NCBI GenBank assembly: GCA_918807975.1
Contig: OU964919.1
Coordinates: forward strand, 19,300,001 to 19,364,000
Direction of reading: 5' to 3'
DNA length: 64,000 nt
Origin: Aplidium turbinatum
Lineage: Eukaryota > Chordata > Ascidiacea > Aplousobranchia > Polyclinidae
The notes beneath the pieces were generated by a model. It ran no database searches. It saw nothing but the letters and a program-made list of their open reading frames with translations, and was not told the origin of the DNA. The position numbers were made by a program, and so were the translations under genes. How positions within the stretch are numbered: the stretch's first letter is position 1; the number at the start of each line of letters is the position of its first letter. Below are positions 56,016 to 64,000 of the stretch, one piece after another.

Positions 56016-57093
56016 CAGGGGTGTGCAACCTTTGTTACCGGAAGGCCACATATAAATAACTGGGTGAAACCGCGGGCCGCACGTTTATGTAACATATGAT
56101 TTCTCATAGGCGCCGACTTTTCAAAAAACCTTGGGAGGCGAGAAAGGTGATGACGTCATAACCTGTGTTTCTTCTTCTGTTTTTTATCGAAAGTCTTTTA
56201 TCGAATACCGTGTATACTCGAGTATGGGTCGAGATGTTCGCATACGTTTATTTGCAGCGATTCAAACTTAATTTTAAAATTTAATGATTTCTTGTCAATT
56301 CTAAACTTTATGCACTTGTTGAGCAATATGCAAAGCTCACGAGAGAAAACAGCAGAAACAGCTGTTAGAGATCATTTTTTTTTTTTTTTGCGCGTAGGAT
56401 ATAATCATTGCAACGTAACATTCCATGATCGTTGAAGTCGATGTCAAACCTTAGCGGCCGCATAAAACAATGATGTCAGGTTGGCTAGGTGATAATAGCG
56501 GTAAGAGACGTCGTTAATGCAGGCAATATCTGCGATCAAGACCATTAAACACCTTTTCTTTTATCGTTTTTCGATTTAATTCTCACACATTGCGAACAAA
56601 ACAATGCGTTCTGTTGAATCATAATTGATCTCACAGCGGGAAGTCCTCGTTGGAAATAGCGCTTCTAATTTAGCTGGTTTACTTAATATTGCCGTGAATA
56701 GTTGTAAACGTGACTATTCCAGCAGCGTAAGTTACTCTACGCTCTATAGAGCTCTATAGATTTCCTTGCCGTATGTCAATACCAATCCCCAATAGTTAGA
56801 TGAACCACCGAATGATAGTGTCAGGAATAAGCTAGTATTCGACTTATACACGGGAGAACGAAATAGCACCGATTTCAGCTCAAAAATAGGGTTCGGCTTA
56901 TACACGAGATCGACCTATACTCGAGTATATAGGCTACGGTAGTGCAGGAGTGTATGACGTGTATGAGATGCATGTATTTTCACAATATATATATCAATAC
57001 AGTGCTTATTGAAGCAAAACACGGATGACAGTTTTAAAAAATGCATTTTGTCTTTGAAGCTGTATTCACGTAATTGTTCGTTGTGTTGTAGTT

Positions 57094-57348
57094 TCAACTC
57101 TATAAACCATAAACAGACATAACTAAGCAACAACACTACATTTAACATTATAAAAACAAAAAACCACTAGCGAACGTTTTCGGCTAGTCATATAGCCCTT
57201 TTCAAGCCTATAAGAACTATATGACTAGCCGAAAACGTTCGCTTGTGGTTTTTTGTTTTTATAATGTTAAATGTAGTGTTGTTGCTTAGTTATGTCTGTT
57301 TATGGTTTAAAAGAGTTACCTCTCTACCCAAATTGTATCAACTCTATA
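57094..57348. mobile_element. inverted pair of Penelope-like tails with 11-bp target duplication
   Basis: Two near-perfect inverted arms of about 90 bp (AACCATAAACAGACATAAC...CCACTAGCGAACGTTTTCGG at the left, the complement at the right) are separated by about 25 bp. The 11-bp direct repeat TCAACTCTATA flanks the whole (57094-57104, 57338-57348). The minus strand of the left arm reads CTTGAAAAGGGCTA...TAGCCGAAAACGTT, a hammerhead-like core similar to those at 28088 and 43769, though the CUGANGA box is altered. Confidence 0.7.
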
Positions 57349-57607
57349 AAGTTTGCTAAAATCGATTTCATGTTTGAAGTCACAAAAAATCTTAACGGAC
57401 ATTTGGATAACTCGTGAAATGAGAATAATCATTCAACCTCTCATTCGCTTTTTCGCTACCACGCGTTTTGACTTTGAAGTTGCTCCTAACGCGTGGGAAG
57501 ATACGCAGTGTGTGACTGTGAGCGTGCCCTGCGCATCTCAGTAGTAATTCACGTTTCAGAGAAAGCCATGCGATCAGCTGCTGTTTTGCGTGCAAGAGCA
57601 ACGTAGG

Positions 57608-58280
57608 CAGGGGCGCCGGAAGCGGGGGGGCAGGGGGGCGGCTGTCCCCCCTGCCCTCATTTTTTTTGCAGATGGAGGGGCAGGAGGGCAATAGTGCCCT
57701 TTTAAATTCATGTAAGCTACTGCACATTTTGCAATATAACAATTTCTGCTATTCGCTTTTAGCCTGATTATAATCATTCATTTTTGGCTCAAAATAATGA
57801 ATACGGCACAAAATTTTGCAACACAGTACAGGCAGTGGTACAGGCCTTAAAACTCGTTTTTTTTTTGCAGCCGTCGTGGCCTACCGGGAGCTCCTTCTCG
57901 GCGGCCTAATCTGCGTGCTTGGAGGCCAAAATACAAAATAACGATAGCACAAGTAAATAGAATTAAACTTGAAACAATGCAAAAATGATCACTTAGCGTT
58001 GTTGAAGTCTGGGCCTGGGTGACGTCCTACAATAGAATCGTTGCACCACGCAATAACTGCTTTATCGGGCTTGTAATCCAATACAGCGGGACCATCTAAC
58101 GACACTCGCATGAGTGTCTCCAATGTGGCTAATTTTAAAGAAGTTTGCCACTCCCCTAGAATTCTCTTTAGCAACAAAAAATAACGTTCGACATGTGTTG
58201 ACGATAAGTGTTGACGTTAACAAAAGTGCCCTTTTTCGTAATCTTGCCGCCCCCAGTCAAAAATCGTTCCGGCGCCCCTG
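57608..58280 (-). mobile_element. hAT-like remnant with CAGGGGCGCCGGAA termini
   Basis: Ends CAGGGGCGCCGGAA and TTCCGGCGCCCCTG are exact complements. The flanks AACGTAGG and AACAATCT do not form a clean duplication, suggesting flank loss. A minus-strand frame at 58177-57989 reads TLETLMRVSLDGPAVLDYKP, then AVIAWCNDS, which resembles the extreme C-terminus of hAT transposases. Confidence 0.7.
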
Positions 58281-58804
58281 AACAATCTCTCATGAAATAT
58301 TTTTATTTTTGAAACACCTTGAAATAGCTATTTTTGTTGCCCCTCAACCATAATTTTACGGGGGCGCCGCCCCCGCCCCCCCCCCCCCCCCCCCCCGAAA
58401 GTCGGCGCGTATGTTTCTAGTAGTTGCAGGCACAAGCACAAAAGAGTAGTTTTTTTGTTATTCATATTATTCTTGTATTAGGGTTTTTTTCCTTCCTGAA
58501 ATAATAAGTTAGGACGCATAAATTTCTGAAGAAAACTGCTATTCAAATTTATTGTCACACCGTCTTTAAACGAGCTCAGTGAGAAGTTTGCAGCTGGCTT
58601 CTTTTCCCGACGGCTTTTTCCAAATTTACTTTAATGGAAGTGATCGCAATTCGAAGTCCATTTTCCAAGTGTTCATCTGTCAGAACCGATCAATAGGGAG
58701 ATTTCATGGCGCCCGTTGTAGAAAAAAATGTTTGCACAAATACGTTAAGCCAATAAGGGCCATTTTTGAAGCAATGGATTTTTCAAATGTGGAAAGTCAT
58801 CTTA

Positions 58805-59078
58805 GGGAACGTTCAAATATTACGTAACGCTTTTTTTCCGAATTTTTGACCCCCCTCCCCCATGTAACGCCAACGTAACGCTTTTTTCAATCCCCCCCCC
58901 TCCCCCATGTAACGCTTTTTCACTACAAATTCAGCACAAAAAACTACCTATTCCGTACTCGAAAGCGTTACGTAACGTTTTGCTTAAACCCCCTTCCCCC
59001 GATGTGACGCTAACGTAACGCTTTGCATAAACCCCCCCCCTCCCCCTCGAAGGCGTTACGTAATATTTGAACGTTCCC
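58805..59078. mobile_element. palindromic MITE, TTA target (PIF/Harbinger-like)
   Basis: Ends GGGAACGTTCAAATATTACG and CGTAATATTTGAACGTTCCC are exact complements, flanked by TTA (58802-58804, 59079-59081). The interior consists of GTAACGCTTTTT, CCCCCTCCCCCATGTAACGC-type repeats on both sides of the centre. A three-base TTA target fits PIF/Harbinger. Confidence 0.85.
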
Positions 59079-59435
59079 TTAGTTGAAATGTTTTCGGTAA
59101 AAATCGCCAAGATTAATTTCTAAATACTTTGCTTTCAAATCCGTTTTCTCTTGAAGATCAATCAGTTCAAGTTATATCTTCTGGTGCTTTGTCAGTGTCT
59201 GTGTTGAATGGCGAAGCAAATATACCAAACAAATGTTCACGAGATAAGTCCTTGAAACGAGCCAAAAATTTCTACAACAATTTTTCAAGTTGGTCAGCAA
59301 ATTCAGTTTTCTTCTCAGGATGCGCTCCATAGTCTCTTAAAGTTGAAAAGTGGAAAAGATTTTCTGTCTGTGAGCTTTCCAAAGTCGTACTTTGTTCATA
59401 ATGCCTTTTATGTGACCATACATTTTTCTTTCCAA

Positions 59436-60774
59436 ATACTTAAATACAATGGATAAGTATTACCGTCGTAGTTAGTATTGTGCTGGTTCTATGCGTCTCA
59501 ACCTCACTGTTCATTTTGCTTTCGTTTGCGTGTTGTTTCTCGTGTGAATGTGATCAAGCAGTGTTTTGTAACGTCTGTGTTGCTGATGCTATTTCCATTG
59601 CACTTTTTATACCAAACATACTTTTCAGATACTTTAATGAGTCATTTCCAAATGTGACGTCAAGTGGCAAAAATGTAGTCTTATTGAGTGTTCCAAAACA
59701 AAACTTCATTCCTTAACTTTTCATCAAACTTTTTCATAATCTTATAACATTACTTTTCTATTGAGTGTGTTGGATTTTATTTACCGTAATAACTAAGTTA
59801 TAATATATAGATTTTATAAACCGTAATGCAGTAACCGTATTGATAACTGTAATATTTTTTGTTACGAAATGATACTTCATTGTTTTGGTTTTCTCCACGA
59901 CCTGTGAAGTTCCATTCTCATAGCAGTGATAAACTGCATGTCACAGCATGGTGCGCGTTAAATTACCTAATTGTAACTTGTATAATGTAGCTGCAAGATA
60001 AGTTTACTTGAAAAAATGACCAGAGTTGTTTGTTGTCAGATAAGTGGTAAGTCTAATTCCTTTGGTGGTGGATTATTGTCGGTTTACTGCAGTGAGCGCG
60101 ATAAGAAAATATAGGTCTCCAGTAAGCTAAGGACAAACCCAAGTCAATTGCCTTCACTACGTGCATCTAGGAATCACCCATTTAAGAACTGAGCAATATG
60201 CTGTCAACTCTTTCGGCCTAAAACAGGTGGTGTGTTTAACAGCTCATCTCATACCAAAAGAAAATTGAAGATTCTTGTTGTCTTCTCTATTGGGATTATT
60301 ACAAAAAGCTGTTATGAATGTAATGGTTCAATTGAACTTTCATCGCTGGTTACACTTGTTGCTTTTTAAATTGAGTTGTGTAACCTGTAAGCTAAAATTG
60401 ACAAACAATGTTACTATTCTAATGAAGTAACATAGTGCGTCCGATTTGATTGTTTGTCTTGTTGGAGGTGGTAAAATCGCCTTTCTAAGCGACCTACTAC
60501 TTCAATCTTATCCACTGTTTGGCGCTAGTGAGAAAGACAATCCACTCTTGTAGGCTAAATTTGCTCCAAAATTCTACATAAAATATTGATTTTGTGTGTG
60601 ACGAAGTCTTCGCCGTTTGTAATGCGCTAATAATGCTTAATCAATGAATAATGTATAAGCAGTTTTGAAAATTGTTTTTCATTAAAATTATTTCTAAATA
60701 GGCTATAGGCTAAACAATTTAAAGCTTAGCTAAGGGGCTAAAAGCTGTAGAGTTGTCTTCACCAGGTTAGGCCT
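59436..60774. other. no recognised gene
   Basis: AT-rich. A frame at 59480-59716 (plus) starts with a hydrophobic stretch (LFILLSFACCFSCECDQAVF), but has no detectable family or splice support, so I leave it uncalled. Confidence 0.4.
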
Positions 60775-60870
60775 ACAATCAATCATTTTATTTTTCGTCA
60801 TTAACGCGTCCGAGACGAAAAAGATACTAACTACAAAAATCGATATAGACCTACCAGCACGTTAATGAAC
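60775..60870 (-). mobile_element. LINE 3' tail (ATTG-type), reverse copy
   Basis: Reverse complement of the tail at 18768-18873: CAATCAATCATTTTATTTTT, CGTCATTAACGCGTCCGAG, then CCTACCAGCACGTTAATGAA. Confidence 0.7.
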
Positions 60871-60961
60871 GGAAAAAGGTGGCAAAACCTTGAAAGGTTT
60901 AAAACGTACACTACAACAATCTTAATGACTTCGCTCAAAGTTTTTCCTGTTTACCTTTTGT

Positions 60962-61256
60962 CCGCCCGGTTAGCTCTGTGGTTACGCGCCTGGCTCAAGA
61001 TCACGCGGCGCAAGTTCGACTCTCGGGGTGTGTGCTTGAGCAACGCATTTTAGGACTGCTCTCCATTCAGCAGCACCTAGTGAATGGAATAATTTCCCGG
61101 CAACAATACTTCAACAATCGGAAAACTTCACTCTGCCAATCTCGGTAACCGGCCCTGCGTCAAGAGCCTCTACAAGTATTGAAGTATGCGAAACTACCAG
61201 GAATAACCAACCAAGGCTTTGTCAGACCGAGAATCAAGATTCAAAAACCAACCAAC
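60962..61256 (+). mobile_element. tRNA-derived SINE, family 1, second copy
   Basis: GCCCGGTTAGCTCTGTGG...CAAGTTCGACTCTCGGGG head, same body as 22853-23137, and an AACCAACCAACCC tail. An exact target duplication CCTTTTGT flanks it (60954-60961, 61257-61264). Confidence 0.9.
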
Positions 61257-61264
61257 CCTTTTGT

Positions 61265-61861
61265 AGGCCATTTCCTAGCTGACATCTGCTTCTTGCCATG
61301 CTTAGCACTACGACTTGCATTTGACCTGAACACTCGATACTAGCTGTTTCTCGCGCAATTGCAGCTACGATAAATTTATTCTGCACGTAGGCTACAATTG
61401 ATTTGTTTGATAGTTACCTTTTTCAGGCCCGTAGCCTGGGGGGGTTCTCGGGAACCCCCGCTTGAGCCAAAAAGGTCCACATTTTGGAGAAGGTGTGGTG
61501 TACATACGATCAGGGCCTCCAAGAGCCCTGCCGGGCCCCGGTGCAGATGTTGCTGCCGGGCCCCCCAGCACGACATGTCGCATGATATCTCACAAATCAC
61601 AAGAAAAATTTGCGGTGCGCATTAGTCCACAAGGCCAATGCATACCTGGTGTTCCGCACAGTGTTTTTATTTTAAAACCAGACCTGTTATAAAAATTATA
61701 CAAAGAATACAAGAGGTTAAAGTATTAACACTCCACCATTTCACAAAGAATGCAGTATTGTACTGGTGTTTATGACTTTGAATTCACAGATACACACTAG
61801 TTATACACAAAGATAAAAGGCTGTGGCTATAGTTACACTATGTAGTGTAAATATAGCCTCA
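61265..61861. other. no gene; possible degraded TE terminus at 61426
   Basis: CAGGCCCGTAGCCTGGGGGG at 61426 looks like a hAT-type terminus followed by a G-run and a CCCCGCTTGAGC patch. GGGCCCCCCAGCACG occurs at 61559. I found no matching opposite end or target duplication. Confidence 0.35.
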
Positions 61862-62118
61862 ATAGTGTTGCCAGATAAGGAATTCTGCCCAAATTTGAGG
61901 AAAAGTTTATAGCTGTTGAAAACAAAAACTTGTACGGTACTGTTATCATGTTTTGGAAATTTTTTTTAGTCCTAAGCAAAGATCAAAACCCTAACCTTAT
62001 TCCTAACTCTAACCTTAACCCTTCCTAACTTTAATCCTAACTCTGGCAACACCTGATTGTAACCATGGCAAAAAGTGGGTAAAAATATCCACTTTGAAGA
62101 TAAAAATGGCAACACTAT
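61862..62118. mobile_element. short inverted-repeat element (ATAGTGTTGCCA)
   Basis: ATAGTGTTGCCA at the left and TGGCAACACTAT at the right are exact complements 257 bp apart. GGCAACAC recurs at 62044 and a CCTAACCCTAAC-like tract lies at 61987-62040. No target duplication visible. Confidence 0.55.
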
Positions 62119-63371
62119 CCGGCATGGCTGACATACATATGTAGCATTGCATATGTGTGCATGCAGCTTTACATTAACATACCGTACAATATCATTTCTG
62201 ACCTTAAAATCAGCAGCGACTAGGAAACCAAACTTGGATGAATGCATTGGTATTGTTCATGACATTAAGAAATATATATACATATACCAACTTCATTTCA
62301 GGATCAATAGGCTGCTTCTTATTTTTACTCCTTTAGTTTTCTTTGCTTGTTTGAGTGAAACTGCATTCAAGCACGATTGAGTGTCACTTTCTCTTCATTT
62401 CTACAGCAAGCAGTCAGTAGAAAACAAAGTTGAATATATTTCTATTTTCAAGTCCTATCAATGTAAATGTACCTACATCTATCATTATACTATGTATCGA
62501 TACCTTTACAAATACTCTGCATAACTACAGAATGGCTGTTTTGAGTCAATATTAACACTGTTCCTGAAATTCAAGAGTAAGATTGGATTGGCCTGGCTGG
62601 AGAAGACTGCTAAGAAATACTTAGTGAAAACAAATGAAAAGGAAAACTTAAGATGTATAAAAAAATATTTGTTTATATACTAAGCATATTTTAGAAAATC
62701 AACACCTTTCTGCAGTGCTGGAAAAAGTAAGTTGCATTGCAATTAGGACACTTCTGATTCTGTCTAGAGTTAAAAGAAACTGTACTTCAACAGAAGTAAA
62801 GATCTATGATTTTTTACTCAAAAAATCACACTTTCACTAATCTTATAACTTTTTTTCGATTTTTGTTAGACTGCTATGACATTTGGCCCTGCTACAAGGA
62901 CAAAATTATTTTCCAGCACTGCCTCCATGAAACTTGCATGCATTCTTCCAATATAGCAAAATCATTCAAGTCCTAAAAATTCAAAAATACTGTACTGTCT
63001 CAGGCTATATTAGAGAAGTTCAGTATAATTAGTATCCAAAAAAAAAAACACTTGAGCATTTTTGTACTGAAAAAGTGACAGTAACGAACTAAAATTGTAC
63101 CAGTTCAACATGATTACACATAACTGTCACTGCTTGCTTGTGTCATAAATTGACAAGATGTCAGAAAAATGCATGGAATACCTTCTGTGTAATGACTGTA
63201 ACCTAACCTGATCAATCAATTGCATATTAAAACATACCGTACACACCCAAATATTCACATTAAAACACCACTGAAATTAAAACACTAACACTGAAATTAA
63301 AACATTGAAATAAACTGAAATATTCATTCACACTGCAATATGTGTTTTCTGTAGTTTTTTAAAAAATAATG
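62119..63371. other. no recognised gene
   Basis: AT-rich sequence with short open frames and no domain, splice-bounded exon or clear repeat. Confidence 0.4.
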
Positions 63372-64000
63372 CCCATGATGGGCCCAATCGAAATACGAAA
63401 CTAACATAAAAAATGATATTTCATGCAAAATTGACCTTGGCACGCAAATTTAAACATTTTGTCAGGCCCCCCTGAAAGTAAAAAATTGAAAATTCTGTAG
63501 TCATAAAAAAGAGCATACCCATGAGGGGGGCCCAATCAAAATACGAAACTAATATAATATGGAGTAAAAAACAATATTTTATGCAAAATCGACCTGAGCA
63601 CGCAAATTCAAACATTTTGTCGGGCCCCTTGAACTCAACAAATTGAAAATTCTGTAGTTTTGAAAAAGGGCATACTCATGAGGGGGCCCAATCAAAATAT
63701 GAAACTACCGGTAATATAAAAAACAATATTTTATGCAAAATCGACCTGAGCACGCAAATTTAAACATTTTGTCGGGCCCCTTGAATTCAACAAATTAAAA
63801 ATTCTGTAGTTTTAAAAAAGGGCATACTCATGAGGGGGGCCCAATCGAAACACGAAACTAATATAAAAAACAATATTTTATGCAAAATCGACCTGAGCAT
63901 GCAAATTTAAACATTTTGTCGGGCCCTTTGAACTAAAAAATTGAAAATTCTGTAGTTTTGAAAAAGGGCATACTCATGAGGGGGGGCCCAATTAAAATAT
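63372..64000. repeat. tandem satellite, about 147-155 bp units, continuing past the window
   Basis: At least four units, each with GGGCCCAATCAAAATACG, AATATTTTATGCAAAATCG, ACCTGAGCACGCAAAT, CATTTTGTCGGGCCCC and GAAAATTCTGTAGTTTT. The start words occur near 63380, 63527, 63682, 63836 and 63982. The first unit is the most diverged. The G-run before CCCAAT varies in length. Confidence 0.9.

Larger units (their letters stand above)
56105..58413. mobile_element. CATAGGCGCCGAC element, copy 2, with further insertions
   Basis: Ends CATAGGCGCCGACTTTTC and AAAGTCGGCGCGTATG as in the copy at 15940. The flanks share only TTTCT, so the target duplication is damaged on one side. Interior words match copy 1 (AACTTTATGCACTTGTTGAG, CATTCCATGATCGTT, GCAATATCTGCGA). 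It contains a palindromic Penelope-tail insertion (57094-57348) and another hAT (57608-58280). A run of 21 C lies at 58376-58396. Confidence 0.85.
56016..59435 (-). mobile_element. hAT transposon (GTF2IRD2/SCAND3-like), copy 2, truncated
   Basis: Starts CAGGGGTGTGCAACCTTTG, then GGGCCGCACGTTTATG, and matches 8742 onward after removal of its insertions (TAGTAGTTGCAGGCA, CTGCTATTCAAATTTATTG, GCTGGCTTCTTTTCCCGAC). Similarity stops near 59435 at the point corresponding to about 10870 in copy 1. The CATAGGCGCCGAC element (56105-58413) and a palindromic MITE (58805-59078) are inserted in it. It lacks the AGTAGCG-rich nested hAT of copy 1. Confidence 0.85.

Noticed and set aside
1-64000. CRISPR arrays, operons or bacterial features
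   Set aside because: No short regular direct repeats with unique spacers. The repeats are satellites and transposon ends, and the genes have spliceosomal introns.

Overview
The window is animal nuclear DNA: short exons with GT/AG introns, AT-rich, two tRNA-derived SINE families, LINEs, Penelope-like elements and many hAT transposons. The two host genes, the TTAGGG-like degenerate repeats and the repeat mix suggest an invertebrate deuterostome, perhaps a tunicate; that placement is inference. Only two host genes can be supported. A 5' part of an hnRNP K homologue runs off the left edge on the minus strand (exons 628-728 and 76-132). A complete-looking galactose 3-O-sulfotransferase (Gal3ST) gene lies on the plus strand (exons 50525-50664, 53773-54225, 55064-55688; 405 residues).

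Almost everything else is transposable-element strata. From 2.2 to 36 kb there are at least eleven hAT or hAT-like insertions whose 8-bp target duplications can be read, several carrying transposase C-terminal remnants and several nested inside one another. Further elements have TA, TTA or 9-bp duplications. A LINE at 12.3-17.95 kb is cut twice by DNA transposons, a Penelope-like element at 25.2-28.2 kb is cut by a hAT that was itself hit by another, and a P-like remnant at 33.4-35.3 kb abuts a large hAT composite (29.0-33.4 kb).

The most striking structure is at 36468-50350: a 13.9-kb element with terminal inverted repeats starting GGTGCTCTTCC, a perfect 8-bp target duplication (AAATAATA), and about 3.3 kb of 372-bp satellite units at each end in opposite orientation. 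Its core holds exon remnants of an ISXO2/IS1016-type transposase, so I read it as a giant Merlin-like transposon with satellite-array arms. A Ty3-like LTR fossil sits inside it. Its right end lies 175 bp upstream of the Gal3ST start codon. A diverged relative of the same satellite, with a GGTGCT start and the same TGACGTCA motifs, fills part of Gal3ST intron 1.

Downstream (56.0-59.4 kb) is a second copy of the 3.3-kb hAT of 8.7-12.1 kb, hit by other insertions, including an inverted pair of Penelope-like tails. The window ends with a LINE tail, a SINE, a small inverted-repeat element and a satellite of about 150 bp that runs off the right edge.
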